Assembly: GCF_041242975.1 (NCBI RefSeq)
Contig: NZ_CP162488.1
Coordinates: forward strand, 3,400,001-3,464,000
Origin: Xanthomonas sp. DAR 35659
Lineage (GTDB): Bacteria > Pseudomonadota > Gammaproteobacteria > Xanthomonadales > Xanthomonadaceae
Direction: 5' to 3'
Length of the DNA: 64,000 nt
This document shows positions 18,166-27,580 of the stretch, piece by piece (position 1 is the stretch's first letter; each line of letters begins with the position of its first letter). The notes under the pieces were generated by a model. The model made no database searches and had not been told where the DNA came from. It was given only the letters and a program-made list of their open reading frames with translations. A program made the translations under genes and the position numbers.

Positions 18166-19185
18166 CTAGGGCGCGATCACCTCGTAACCGCGGGCCCGAA
18201 GTCGGTCCAGGAGCCCGCCAGGCTCTTGAAGGGTCTGCATCGGCAGGGCCGCGAAACTGGAGCGGTGCTGCGCCAGCGCCCGCTCGGCCGTCTGCAGCCA
18301 CGCCGCCTGCGCGCGCTGGCGCACATCGCCCAGACCCAGCTTGCGGGCGAGCGCCGTTTCGCCGACCGCATCCAGGCAGACCCGGTACTGGTCGTTGGCG
18401 GGCAAGGTGGCCAGTGTGTCCAGATCGCCGATGGACCAGGCGTTGGCGCGTTGGCGCATCGTGTCCAGGTCGCGGTCGATGACCTGCAAGGTGCGCGCGA
18501 AACAGGTGCCGTCGTTCAACGACGTCGCCCGGAATTCCTGCAGCGCGCGCTTGGCATCGGGCACCTTGATCTCCACCACCACCGGCACGATCGGCACCTT
18601 GGCGCGCTTGGCCGCACGCGCGATCACCGGCTGCACGACGCTGCCCAGGCTCAGGCCGGATTTGCGCATCGCCGCCTCGTACAGTTCCTGCGCGGCGAAC
18701 ACCGGCCGCCAGCGTTCCACACCGGCGTCGCGGCCCAGGTAGCGCGCCTTCAGCGGTCGCCAACGCGCATACAGGTCCGCCGGCAGCACCTGTTGCAGGG
18801 TGCGGTCGTCCGGATTGCGCCGCGCCTTGAGCAAGGACGGCAACAGCAACAGGCTGCGGAACATGCCCAGGCCCGAGTCCAGGGTGACGGTCGGCGCCTC
18901 GATCACCTGTTGCGACTGGCCGATCACCCGCTCCACCTCGCCCGACTCCCACCGCATGCGCGTGGGCAGCGGCGATACCGTGCCCAGGATCCACAGCACG
19001 TGGTCGCCACGGCGCACCTGCCACAGTCCGGGACCTGGCTGCTGGCCGGTCACCAGCACCGCTTGCAGATCGACCACCGGCGCGGCGGGCGCCGCGGGAG
19101 GCGCGGCCGGATGCGCGGCGGCCAGGCCCGCGAACGCCAGCAGCAGTGCCGCACACGCGCCTCTCACCGCACTCGTCCAGCGCAT
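18166..19185 (-). CDS. TraB/GumN family protein (gumN-like)
   Basis: 339 aa. A signal peptide (about 1-24) is followed by a Pro/Ala-rich stretch and the TraB/GumN/PrgY domain (about 55-335). Family members elsewhere are metal-dependent hydrolases marked by two GxxH motifs. Here the first reads LWILGTVSPLP, with Ser where His is expected, so the catalytic site may be degenerate. Other family features (VIEAPTV, LLRARGYEV near the end) are present. It lies two genes beyond gumM on the same strand and may correspond to gumN of the classical cluster, with a cupin gene in between. Its function is unknown. Confidence 0.8.
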   Translation of the reverse strand: MRWTSAVRGACAALLLAFAGLAAAHPAAPPAAPAAPVVDLQAVLVTGQQPGPGLWQVRRGDHVLWILGTVSPLPTRMRWESGEVERVIGQSQQVIEAPTVTLDSGLGMFRSLLLLPSLLKARRNPDDRTLQQVLPADLYARWRPLKARYLGRDAGVERWRPVFAAQELYEAAMRKSGLSLGSVVQPVIARAAKRAKVPIVPVVVEIKVPDAKRALQEFRATSLNDGTCFARTLQVIDRDLDTMRQRANAWSIGDLDTLATLPANDQYRVCLDAVGETALARKLGLGDVRQRAQAAWLQTAERALAQHRSSFAALPMQTLQEPGGLLDRLRARGYEVIAP

Positions 19186-19242
19186 CGCGACACTCTCCAG
19201 GCATTCGGACCGACGCCGCAGAGCCGGCGCGGCGCGACGATA

Positions 19243-19713
19243 TCAGCCCGTCAGCCTGGGCAGGTAGTCCGCCAGCGGGTCGGTGGCGGGCAGCAACTCG
19301 AAGCGCTCCCACAGGAAGCCCGGCGACACCACGCAGCGCACCAGCGTGTAGTCGTCCAGCGGCCGCGCCGCCTGCCAGCTGCCGGCCGGGATCACCGCCG
19401 AGGGCAGGCCGCCGCGTCCGCCCGCGTCGAGCCGATAGCGCTGCAGGCCGTGCTGCGGATCGAAACTGAGCAGTTCCAGCGCCCCGCCCTCCTCCCACAG
19501 CCAGGTCTCGTCGGCATCGATCCGGTGCCACGCGCTGACCTGGCCGCACTCCAGCAGGAAGCGGATCGCGGTACAGGCCGGACGCGTGGTGCCTTGGTGC
19601 TGGACCTCCAGGGCGGAGGTGTGCACCCGCGCATAGCGGCCCCCTTCCGGGTGCGGCAGCAACGAGAAATCGCGGATCAGGGCGGCGACGCGAGTGGACG
19701 ATTTCGTAGACAT
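19243..19713 (-). CDS. Cupin domain protein (DUF985)
   Basis: 156 aa, a single small cupin barrel typical of the DUF985/YML079-like family: LPHPEGGRYARVHTS near residue 20, TAIRFLLECGQVSAWHRIDADETWLWEEGGALEL (about 48-80) with the HRID..E metal-ligand pattern, and CVVSPGFLWERFEL near the end. It is cytoplasmic, and the substrate is not known for the family. It sits between gumM and the gumN-like gene on the same strand; the gap to gumM (193 bp) argues against tight co-transcription. Confidence 0.85.
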   Translation of the reverse strand: MSTKSSTRVAALIRDFSLLPHPEGGRYARVHTSALEVQHQGTTRPACTAIRFLLECGQVSAWHRIDADETWLWEEGGALELLSFDPQHGLQRYRLDAGGRGGLPSAVIPAGSWQAARPLDDYTLVRCVVSPGFLWERFELLPATDPLADYLPRLTG

Positions 19714-19906
19714 GACTCAGTGTAGAGGCTGGCGGCGGGCTTGGGCTAGACCAACTTCGGGCCTGCGCCATACCGTCTGTCGGAGACTCCCGGACGACCT
19801 ACGGGCGCGCCCAAGGCGATCGACTCAGCGCGTAAATCGCGACCGATCGCGGCCATGTTCGGGCGGGCGCGGCGCCACTTGGAGCGGCCGCGCAGGCCGC
19901 GCCCAC

Positions 19907-20668
19907 CTACGCCAGGCGCCGGCCGTTGCGCAGGCATACCCCGAAGAACACCAGCAGGTCCCAGCTGTAGCGCTTGAGCAGCCGCCGCGGCTCCCGCAGC
20001 AGACGGTACAACCACTCCAGCCGCAGCCGCCGCACCCAGCCCGGCGCGCGCCGCGCCGTACCGGACAGGAAATCCAGCAGCGCCCCCACCCCGAACAGCA
20101 GCGGCACGCGCAGGCGCGGGGCGTTGTCCAGGATCCAGGTTTCCTGCAGCGGATTGCCGAACGCGACCAGCAGCACATCGGCGCCACTGGCATTGATGCG
20201 CTCGACCAGCCCCGCGCCGGCCGCGGCGAACTCGGCATAGCCGTCGCAGGTGCCGACCACGCTCTGCCCCAGGGTCTGCCGCAGCGTCCGCGCGGCGGCC
20301 TCGGCCACGCCCGGGCGCCCACCCAGCAGGAAGAAGCGCAACGGCCGCCGGCTGTGCCGGCACAGGTACGGAATCAGGTCGGTGCCGTTGAGGTTGCCGG
20401 CGAAGCGGCGGCGATGCACCAGCAGCGCGCCCAGGTCCATGCCGATGCCGTCGTTGACGATGCACACCCCCGGCGCGCGCAGGCGCTGGCGCAAGGCCTG
20501 GCATTGCACCACGAAGTTGGTGTTGGCGAAGAACACCTGGCGCTGCTCGCCGCGCGCCTGCGCCTGGAACAAGGCATGTGCGAACGCCGCCTCGGTGGTG
20601 CGCAGGATCGGATAGCCGCCCAGCGCCATCACCTCCGGGCGCTCTGGCGGCAGATCACCAGAGGTCAT
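19907..20668 (-). CDS. gumM: Xanthan beta-1,4-glucosyl/mannosyl glycosyltransferase GumM (WecG/TagA/CpsF family)
   Basis: 253 aa from MTSGDLPPE, whose ATG overlaps the gumL stop by 14 bp. GT26 family enzyme; in xanthan assembly GumM adds the second glucose of the cellobiose unit onto Glc-PP-undecaprenol. Landmarks are FFANTNFVVQCQALRQRL, VNDGIGMDLGALL, LRFFLLGGRPGVAEAA, VLLVAFGNPLQETWI and LFGVGALLDFLSGTARRAPGWVRRLRLEWLYRLLREPRRLLKR, the strongly conserved C-terminal block. The basic, amphipathic C-terminus fits peripheral attachment to the inner membrane. It is the last clear gene of the operon. Confidence 0.93.
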   Translation of the reverse strand: MTSGDLPPERPEVMALGGYPILRTTEAAFAHALFQAQARGEQRQVFFANTNFVVQCQALRQRLRAPGVCIVNDGIGMDLGALLVHRRRFAGNLNGTDLIPYLCRHSRRPLRFFLLGGRPGVAEAAARTLRQTLGQSVVGTCDGYAEFAAAGAGLVERINASGADVLLVAFGNPLQETWILDNAPRLRVPLLFGVGALLDFLSGTARRAPGWVRRLRLEWLYRLLREPRRLLKRYSWDLLVFFGVCLRNGRRLA

Positions 20669-21464
20669 GGGGGAAGCTGTCCAGCAGCCCGCGCTGCACG
20701 CCGTGCAGATCGAACGGCGCATTGCCGCCCAGCGCCAGGCATTCATCGACGGTGTGTCCGGCATGCCACTGCATGCGCCCGGTGCCGTGGTAGTAGTCGT
20801 CGTACTTGAAGCGGTCCTCGCCGTTGCCCCAATCCAGGTAGACCGACGGCACGCCGTAGGCCTCGGCCAGGATCAGGCCATGCAAGGAACTGGACACCAC
20901 CAGTTCCGCGCCCAGCAATTGCCGCACGAAGCCGGCCGGCTGCCGGTTCGGCAACACCAGCCTGTCCTTGTAGCCGGCGTACTTCTCCGATGGCTCGTTG
21001 AAGTGCGGCACGATCAGGAACGGCTGACGCGTCGCCGGCGGCGCCAGCGCCTCGCGCGGAAAGAACAGCGGCATCAGCAGGCCGGGGTCGCCGTAGATCT
21101 CCGGCGCGTCGATCCCGCGTTCGCGCAGGAACGCGCGGGTCTTGGGGCCGCGCACGGCGCGCACGTCGAGACTGCGGAAGCGGTGCCGGTCGGCCGGGAT
21201 CTTGCCGTTGACGCCGCTGCCCCAGACCGTGTCGCCGTCGCTGGCGAAATGCAGCACCGAGCCGATTGCGATCAGCCGCTTGCGCTTGTCGCGCTTGTCC
21301 AGCAGGGTGCGGTCGCGCTGCCCCAGCACGTTGGAGACGATGATCTTCGACAAGTGATCGCCGACGTTGATCTCCCCGTTCTTGGGCTTCCACCAGAACA
21401 GCGCGCGGCGCTCTTCGTAATCGATCCAGCGTTGCAGGGCGGACCATTTTGGCAGTGCGGACAT
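20655..21464 (-). CDS. gumL: Xanthan ketal pyruvate transferase GumL
   Basis: 269 aa, close to the classical 264. It transfers pyruvate from phosphoenolpyruvate as a ketal onto the terminal mannose of the xanthan side chain. Family landmarks of the polysaccharide pyruvyl transferases are NVGDHLSKIIV (about 32), RLIAIGSVLHFASDGDTVWGSG, VRAVRGPKTRAFLRERG, YGDPGLLMPLF, and VVSSSLHGLILAEAYGVPSVYL (about 188-210, with the conserved SLHG). A strong AAGGAG ribosome binding site lies about ten bases before the ATG. It overlaps gumM and follows gumK by 53 bp. Confidence 0.94.
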   Translation of the reverse strand: MSALPKWSALQRWIDYEERRALFWWKPKNGEINVGDHLSKIIVSNVLGQRDRTLLDKRDKRKRLIAIGSVLHFASDGDTVWGSGVNGKIPADRHRFRSLDVRAVRGPKTRAFLRERGIDAPEIYGDPGLLMPLFFPREALAPPATRQPFLIVPHFNEPSEKYAGYKDRLVLPNRQPAGFVRQLLGAELVVSSSLHGLILAEAYGVPSVYLDWGNGEDRFKYDDYYHGTGRMQWHAGHTVDECLALGGNAPFDLHGVQRGLLDSFPHDLW

Positions 21465-21517
21465 GCGCAGGACTCCTTTTGCCGCGCGGACGGCGGTGGA
21501 TGGGCGGAAGTGCGGGG

Positions 21518-22705
21518 TCAGGCGGCGTCGCCGGCGAACAGCCGGGTTTCCGGATAGGCCGACGGATCCAGCACGCGATCGGTAGTCTCCGACCAGCTCA
21601 GGCATTGCCGGTGGCGCACATGCGGCGCCTCCAGCGCCTTGCCGATGGCCGCCACGATCGAAGCCTCGTCGCCCGGCGTATAGCCGAAGCGCGACGGGTA
21701 GCTGCCGACCACCGCATTCGGGCACACCGCCGGCAAGCCGAAGAAATCGTATTGCAGCAGCTTCATCGAACTGTCGGCCAGGTACGCCGGCACCTGCTCG
21801 GAGGCGTAGGGCGCGATGCCGAAGCGCGCGTGCTTGATGTAGCCGATGGTCTCGGCGTGCTTCATCTCGCCGTACACCACCACGTTGTCGCCATAGCCCG
21901 GCGCGCGGCCCATGCCCGAGCCGATCACGTGGAAGGCGACCTGCGGGAAGGCGCGGCTGGCGGTGACGAAGAAGGTTGGATCGAACAGCATCGAGCCGAC
22001 CGCCACCGCATGGATGCCCTCCGCGTACGGCGAAGGATCGCCGAGCTCGCCCAGGTTGTGGTCCACCCCGTGGCCGACGTGGAACACGTTGTGGCGGCTG
22101 GAAATCTCCCGGGCCATCGCCGGCGACACCAGTGCGATCACGTCCAGGCTCGGCGCCACCCGCTCGAACTCGCGCTCGATGAAATCGGCGACGTTGATCG
22201 TGCTCAGCCCGTCGGAGGCGCGATAGACCTTGCGTGCGGTCGGGTTGATCCGCGCCGCCAGTTCGATGAAGGCGACCGCGATTCCGCTTTCGAACACGAT
22301 CACGTCCGCCTCCCGCATCCAGCGCAGCAGCGTGGCCGGCGGCTTGGCCGCGTAGAGCCTGAACATCAGGTCTTCGAACGGGCGCAGCCAGGGCCGCCGC
22401 GTGTTGAACGGATGCAGCGGCGCGCGCCACAGGTAGCAGTCCACGCCGTTGTGCTTGACCACCGTATTGGCGGTGGCGTCCAGGGGCAGGCGCAGGTCGC
22501 CCTTGAGCCGCGACAGCAGGCTGTAGCGCAGCGAGAAGAAGCGCGTGGTGCCGCGCTTGGCCAGCTCGTCGGCGATGAAATGGATGTTGGCGCGGCGCGG
22601 CGTGCGGTAGTCGTGCGCCGACAGCACCAGGTAGCACGGCGGGCGGCCGGCCATGGCCGCGGCCGGTGCCGCGGCGAGCGTCGCCGATGCGGAAGAATCG
22701 CTCAT
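21518..22705 (-). CDS. gumK: Xanthan beta-1,2-glucuronosyltransferase GumK
   Basis: 395 aa, GT70 family, GT-B fold. GumK adds glucuronic acid from UDP-GlcA to the alpha-mannose of the lipid-linked trisaccharide. The N-terminal Rossmann half (about 20-200) includes [23 protein letters not shown], where D in SAHD corresponds to the known catalytic-base region. The C-terminal nucleotide-binding half includes [37 protein letters not shown] and [23 protein letters not shown] precedes the ATG by about ten bases. It lies 52 bp after gumJ. Confidence 0.95.
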   Translation of the reverse strand: MSDSSASATLAAAPAAAMAGRPPCYLVLSAHDYRTPRRANIHFIADELAKRGTTRFFSLRYSLLSRLKGDLRLPLDATANTVVKHNGVDCYLWRAPLHPFNTRRPWLRPFEDLMFRLYAAKPPATLLRWMREADVIVFESGIAVAFIELAARINPTARKVYRASDGLSTINVADFIEREFERVAPSLDVIALVSPAMAREISSRHNVFHVGHGVDHNLGELGDPSPYAEGIHAVAVGSMLFDPTFFVTASRAFPQVAFHVIGSGMGRAPGYGDNVVVYGEMKHAETIGYIKHARFGIAPYASEQVPAYLADSSMKLLQYDFFGLPAVCPNAVVGSYPSRFGYTPGDEASIVAAIGKALEAPHVRHRQCLSWSETTDRVLDPSAYPETRLFAGDAA

Positions 22706-22757
22706 GCCATCGCTCCTTTGCGAAATAGGGTCTCGGGAAACCTCACGGCGCCGCGCG

Positions 22758-24263
22758 TCATCGTTTGGCCCTGGCGTCGCGCAGCAAGGTACGCATGTGC
22801 AGGATCGCCAGCACGTCGCGACGGAACGCCGGCCACAGCGCGAACACCAGCACGCAGCCCAGCGCCATCGCCGCGGCGCCCACCGCCAACTGCTGCCACA
22901 GCGACACGCCGCCCCACTGCCGCGCGGCGACATACGCCGCCGCGCCGGCCGCGCCGTAGCCGACGATCGCGCGCAGCCCGTTGTTGAACAACTCCATGGC
23001 CGGCACCCGCGGCGCCACCTTGGCGATCCAAATCACCGACAGCGGCCACATCGCCAGCAAGCCCAGCGTATAGCCCACGGTCACGCCCATCACGCCCCAC
23101 ACCGAGCCGGCGAAGATGCAGGCGATCAGCAGCACCCGCCCGACCACCGAGTACACCAGTTGCTGGCGCATCAGCCCCAACGCCAGGAACACCCAATAGG
23201 TCGCGTAGGACGCGGTCTGGAAGATGCCGCCCAGGGTCAGCACCTGGAACAGCGGCACCGCCGGGCGCCATTGTTCGCCCAGCACCAGCACGATCAGCGG
23301 CAGCGCCAGCGCGCAGGCGAACGAGAACAGGGCCACGATCAGATGCACCATCACCGTCTGCCCGCGCAGCAGGAAGTTGCCGAAGCGCTCCGGCTGATCC
23401 TGCAATTGCGACAACACCGGCAGGGCCACCGAGGTGGCCGGCGCATTGATCTGGTTCAGCGGCATCATCAGCAGTTGGAACGCGCGGTTGTACAGGCCCA
23501 GCGCCTCGGCGCCGATGCGATGGCCGATGATCACCTGGCCGACGTTGCGGCTGGCGTAGCCCAGCAACTGCGCGGCCATCAGGTTCCAGCCGAAGCTCAG
23601 GAACGCGCGCATCGGCGCGTCGCGCCGGTAGCCGCGCGGCAGCCAGCGCGCGCAGGCGCCGGCGATGACCAGGTTGACCAGCGCCTGCACCACCTGCTGC
23701 CAGACCAGCGCCCAGTAGCCGTGGCCGGCCAGGGCCACGCCGACGCCGGCGAGCAGGCCCAGCACCTGCGCGCCGACGTCGCTCAACGACACCTGGCCGA
23801 ACCGCAGCCCGCGGCTGAGATGCGCGCGGTACTGGGTGGTCATGCCGTTGAGCAGGAAGGTCACCGCCAGCGCCTGCGAGATGCCCAACAGCGCCGGCTC
23901 GCGATAGAAATGCGCGATCCACGACGAGGACAGGAACACCACGATCGCCAGCACCAGGCCGATGCCGCTGTTGATCCAGAACAGATTGTCGCGCTGCTCG
24001 CGGCTGACGTGCTTGGCCTGGATCGCGGCCGAGGACAGGCCGAAGTCGCGCAGGATCTCGGCCATGCCGACGATCGCGGTGACCATCGCCATCAGGCCGT
24101 AGTCGTAGGGCGTCAGCAGCCGCGCCAGCAGCACGATGCCGCCGAACTGCACCACCATCTTGGCCAGCTGCCCGGCCATGGTCACCGCCGCGCCGCCGGC
24201 CGCGCGCGCGCCCAGGCTGGGCTGCGGCGGCGGCGCGGACGAAGGCGTCTGCGCCGCGCTCAT
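22758..24263 (-). CDS. gumJ: Xanthan repeat-unit flippase GumJ (Wzx-like)
   Basis: 501 aa, MATE/polysaccharide-transport superfamily with about a dozen hydrophobic segments between residues 30 and 480. The N-terminal region [30 protein letters not shown] is characteristic of the Wzx/RfbX group. GumJ moves the completed lipid-linked pentasaccharide across the inner membrane. The ATG overlaps the gumI stop by four bases, so translation is coupled. Confidence 0.94.
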   Translation of the reverse strand: MSAAQTPSSAPPPQPSLGARAAGGAAVTMAGQLAKMVVQFGGIVLLARLLTPYDYGLMAMVTAIVGMAEILRDFGLSSAAIQAKHVSREQRDNLFWINSGIGLVLAIVVFLSSSWIAHFYREPALLGISQALAVTFLLNGMTTQYRAHLSRGLRFGQVSLSDVGAQVLGLLAGVGVALAGHGYWALVWQQVVQALVNLVIAGACARWLPRGYRRDAPMRAFLSFGWNLMAAQLLGYASRNVGQVIIGHRIGAEALGLYNRAFQLLMMPLNQINAPATSVALPVLSQLQDQPERFGNFLLRGQTVMVHLIVALFSFACALALPLIVLVLGEQWRPAVPLFQVLTLGGIFQTASYATYWVFLALGLMRQQLVYSVVGRVLLIACIFAGSVWGVMGVTVGYTLGLLAMWPLSVIWIAKVAPRVPAMELFNNGLRAIVGYGAAGAAAYVAARQWGGVSLWQQLAVGAAAMALGCVLVFALWPAFRRDVLAILHMRTLLRDARAKR

Positions 24264-25309
24264 GGCCGCGCCTCGCCGCGTCGGCCGAGCGCATCCAGAT
24301 AGCTGCGGTAGTGCTGCACGCCGATCGCGCTCCAGTCGCGCCGCGACAGGTCCGGCACCGCGTCGGCGGGCAGGCCCCGCGCCCGCTCCAGCGCGTCCGC
24401 CAATTGCGCCGCATCCAGCTCGCCGCGATACAGCAGCACCCATTGCGGCCCGACTTCCGCGGCGATCGCCGCATTGGCCTCGTTCCACGGCGCCAGCACC
24501 GGTCGCGCCAGCGACAAGGCCAGCAACAGCGTGCCGGAGTTGTGCATCTGCCGGTACGGCAACACCACCAGCTCGGCCTCGCCGACCTCGCGCGCCAGCA
24601 CCTCGTCCTCCACGTACTGCAGGCGCGCGCTGATCCGCGGATCGGCGGCGCAGGCCTGCTCGACCACGGCGCGGATCTGCGCATCGCTCGGATTGCCGGC
24701 GATGCGCAGGCTCAGCTCCGGATCGGGCAAGGCCTGCACCGTCGCGACCAGCGTCTCCACGCCCTTGTACGGGCGCAGCAAGCCGAAGTGCAGCAGGCGC
24801 CCGCGCACCCGCGGCGGCTGCGGCATCGCCGCGTACCAGTCGCGGTAGTGGCCGTGCAGGATGGTGTCGGTGGCCGGCGCGCGTTCGGGCGTGGTGGCGT
24901 TGATGCGGATCCAGCGCGCGGTCAGGCGGTCGGTCCAGCGCAGCAGCAGGCGTTCGCGCCAGCCCTTGTCCTCGTGCGGGGCGACGTTGTGCAAGGTGCG
25001 CAGCAACGGCACGCCGCTCAGCCGCAGCCGCAACAGCAGCAGCGCCATGCACACCTGCTTGGCCAGCGTGCCCAGCGCGGTGCGGTGGCGCATCATGTAT
25101 TCGGGCCAATGCACGTGCAGCACGTCGTAGCGCGACAGCAGCGCTGCGCGCATCGAGAAGAAGCGCAACTGCACCTGCTGCGGCAGCGCGGCATACAACT
25201 GGGTCAGATACGGGTTGGTGGTCGCGGCCGGCCGTTCGGTCGACAGCAGCACGGTGACCGGCGGGCCCGGCACGCGCGCATCGCCGCTGCAACGCGGTTC
25301 GCCGCTCAT
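24260..25309 (-). CDS. gumI: Xanthan beta-1,4-mannosyltransferase GumI
   Basis: 349 aa, GT94 family. It adds the terminal beta-mannose to the glucuronic acid, completing the pentasaccharide. GT-B layout: an N-terminal domain with STERPAATTNPYLTQLYAALP and DVLHVHWPEYMMRHR, and a C-terminal domain with LLHFGLLRPYKGVETLV, ELSLRIAGNP and VLPYRQMHNSGTLLLALSLARPVLAP. The stop overlaps the gumJ start (ATGA) and the start overlaps the gumH stop, so H-I-J form one coupled block. Confidence 0.94.
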   Translation of the reverse strand: MSGEPRCSGDARVPGPPVTVLLSTERPAATTNPYLTQLYAALPQQVQLRFFSMRAALLSRYDVLHVHWPEYMMRHRTALGTLAKQVCMALLLLRLRLSGVPLLRTLHNVAPHEDKGWRERLLLRWTDRLTARWIRINATTPERAPATDTILHGHYRDWYAAMPQPPRVRGRLLHFGLLRPYKGVETLVATVQALPDPELSLRIAGNPSDAQIRAVVEQACAADPRISARLQYVEDEVLAREVGEAELVVLPYRQMHNSGTLLLALSLARPVLAPWNEANAAIAAEVGPQWVLLYRGELDAAQLADALERARGLPADAVPDLSRRDWSAIGVQHYRSYLDALGRRGEARP

Positions 25310-26436
25310 CGCGCCGCTCCCGTCGCCAATGCGGCGCGATACTCGTCCAGATAGGCGCCGACGACGTGATCCCAGTCGTAGCGTTGCGCATAGGCCATGG
25401 CCGCCTGCCTCTGCGCGGCGAAGCGCGCGTCGGTCGCGCCCGCATAGGCCTGCACCGCGGCCGCGGCGCGCGGCGCGTCGGCCGGATCCACCAGCACGCC
25501 CTGCGCCGATTCGCGCACCAGCCGCGCGAACGGCGGGATGTCGCTCAACACCGGCAGCAGGCCGGCGCTCATCGCCTCGACCGCGGCCAGGCCAAAGCCC
25601 TCATGGCGCGACAGGCAGACGAAGTACTGGGCGCTGCCGAGCAACTGCGCCAAGGCCTCCTGCGACGGCGCCACGTGCAGTTGCACACGCTCCTGCAGCC
25701 CGCGTTCGGCGATCGCCCGCAGCAGATCGGCCTGGCTGAAATCGTATTCGCGCCCGGCCACGATCAGCCGCCACGCCGGATCCTGCGCCGCCAGCGCGCG
25801 CAACAGGTCCAAGGTTTCCAGCAGGCCCTTGTTCACCGACCAGCGTCCGAAGTAGATCAGCGTGCGGCCCGGCGTGGCGCTGCCCTGCCCGGCGAACTTG
25901 CCCACGTCCACGCCGTTCTCGATCACCCGCAGCCGCTGCGGCGCGACCACCGCGGAAAACACCTGGCCGTCGTTCTCGCTGGTCGCCACGACCCGCGCAT
26001 AGGCGAGCGCCGAGGCCCGGGTCAGCGTCTTGAACCACAGCATCTTCAAGCGCGAGGCATAGGTGGTGTGGAAGAAGCCCCCGTGCGTGGACACGAGCAT
26101 CGGCGTGCGGTGCAGCAGCCGGGTCGCGGCCAGGAAGTCGTAGAAGAAATCGATGCCGTGCACGTGCACCAGATCGGCCCCGCGCAGCGCGCCGAGCACC
26201 TTCGGCGCCAGCGGATAGCGCGAGGAGCCGCGGTACGGCAGGCGCACGATCGGCACGCCCTGATACGTCTCGTGCTGCGCCAGCCGCTCCTGCGGCCGGG
26301 TGAAGACCCGGTCCAGGGTCACCACCTCGACCTGGTCGCGGCCCTGCTGCAGATGCCGCCGCGCGATATTGAGCACGACCTCCTCCATCCCGCCCACGGA
26401 GGGATGGAACTGGCGCACGACATGGACCACCTTCAT
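25306..26436 (-). CDS. gumH: Xanthan alpha-1,3-mannosyltransferase GumH
   Basis: 376 aa from MKVVHVVRQF, the conserved start; upstream in-frame ATGs are unlikely. GT4 family; it transfers mannose from GDP-Man to the cellobiose-PP-lipid. Visible motifs are FHPSVGGMEEVVLNIA (about 10), DLVHVHGIDFFYDFLA (about 85), VIENGVDVGKF, LIYFGRWSVNKGLLETLDLL and the EX7E-type donor-binding region SRHEGFGLAAVEAMSAGLLPVLSDIP (about 285-310). Separated from the acetyltransferase gene by 43 bp. Confidence 0.95.
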   Translation of the reverse strand: MKVVHVVRQFHPSVGGMEEVVLNIARRHLQQGRDQVEVVTLDRVFTRPQERLAQHETYQGVPIVRLPYRGSSRYPLAPKVLGALRGADLVHVHGIDFFYDFLAATRLLHRTPMLVSTHGGFFHTTYASRLKMLWFKTLTRASALAYARVVATSENDGQVFSAVVAPQRLRVIENGVDVGKFAGQGSATPGRTLIYFGRWSVNKGLLETLDLLRALAAQDPAWRLIVAGREYDFSQADLLRAIAERGLQERVQLHVAPSQEALAQLLGSAQYFVCLSRHEGFGLAAVEAMSAGLLPVLSDIPPFARLVRESAQGVLVDPADAPRAAAAVQAYAGATDARFAAQRQAAMAYAQRYDWDHVVGAYLDEYRAALATGAAR

Positions 26437-26479
26437 CGCGCGCTCCCGCGCCACGGCGCACGGCGTTGCGATCGCGCCA

Positions 26480-27580
26480 TCAGTTCGCCTCCTGTCTGGC
26501 CGGTTCACGGCGCAGCCCGATCATCCACGGCGCCACGCGCACGATCACCGCGCGGATCGGCACGCTGGCCAGCACCGCGAGCACGCCCACCGACACCGCC
26601 CAACCCGGTCCCCAGGCATCGCCGCGGACCAGGCCGGTGCGGCTGGCGACGCCCGCCATCACCGAGAACAGCAATGTATGCGTGCACAGGATCAGCAAGG
26701 TGTTGCGACCGATCCACTGCACCCATGCCCACTCCTGCACGAGACGCGCCGCGCACAGCGCCATCGCGCTGCCGAGCAGGCTCGCGGCCAGGAACGCCAG
26801 CGGCGAATCGCCGAACTTCATCATGTTCACGTCCACCCGGCCGTTGTTCCAGGCGATCGCGCCCCAGGCCAGGCCCAGCAGCAGCGCCGCCAGCGCGTTG
26901 CCCATGCGGCCGCGCGGCAGGCGCGCGCTGCGCGTGGCCGCGGCCGCGCCGACCGCGAAGAAGCACAGCGCCACCGGCAACACGTCCAGCGCGAACGGGA
27001 GCCGGTAGTCCTGGCCCGGGAACCACGTCGCCCACCCCCAGGCCAGCGGCAACGACAGCAGCGCCAGCACGTCCAGCGACAGCAGACGACGCAGGTACAG
27101 ATACGCCAGCGTGGTCACGAACAGCGCCGGCAGGAACCACAGCGCCGGCATCACGTAGAGCTTGGGACCGATGCCGCTGAGCAGGCCCAGCAACGGCTCC
27201 CACCACGGCCGGTCGCCCCACAGCTGCGCCTTGCTGCCGATGTGCCGGGTCAGCATCCAGTACGCGTAGGCGACCACGAAGAACGCCAGGTACGGCAGCA
27301 ACAGCGTGCGCGCCAGCTTGGTCCAGGTCGCCATGCCCAGCGGCCGCTTGCCGAATGCCTCCCCGACCCAGCCGGACAGCAGGAAGAACATCGGCACATG
27401 GAAGCTGTAGGCCAGGATCACGTAGGCATGCGGAATGCCCTTGGCGTGGCCGAACACCACCAGCAGGATCGCCAGCGCCTTGGCCGCGTCGATGCGCGCA
27501 TCGCGCGCGCCGCGGGTGCCGTGCGCGCCGGTCCGGGTCGGCGCTTCGGTCAGCGCCGTCTGCAAGGTCGTCGCGCTCAT
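26480..27580 (-). CDS. gumF: Xanthan acetyltransferase GumF/GumG (acyltransferase family 3)
   Basis: 366 aa. A multi-pass inner-membrane O-acetyltransferase of family 3 with about ten hydrophobic segments. Near the N-terminus IDAAKALAILLVVFGHAKGIPHA provides the family His, and FHVPMFFLLSGWVGEAFGKR the second landmark. In the classical cluster GumF acetylates the internal mannose and GumG the terminal one. Only one such gene is present between gumE and gumH here, and I cannot tell from sequence alone which paralogue it descends from; gumF is assigned by position. Its ATG overlaps the gumE stop. Confidence 0.85.
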   Translation of the reverse strand: MSATTLQTALTEAPTRTGAHGTRGARDARIDAAKALAILLVVFGHAKGIPHAYVILAYSFHVPMFFLLSGWVGEAFGKRPLGMATWTKLARTLLLPYLAFFVVAYAYWMLTRHIGSKAQLWGDRPWWEPLLGLLSGIGPKLYVMPALWFLPALFVTTLAYLYLRRLLSLDVLALLSLPLAWGWATWFPGQDYRLPFALDVLPVALCFFAVGAAAATRSARLPRGRMGNALAALLLGLAWGAIAWNNGRVDVNMMKFGDSPLAFLAASLLGSAMALCAARLVQEWAWVQWIGRNTLLILCTHTLLFSVMAGVASRTGLVRGDAWGPGWAVSVGVLAVLASVPIRAVIVRVAPWMIGLRREPARQEAN

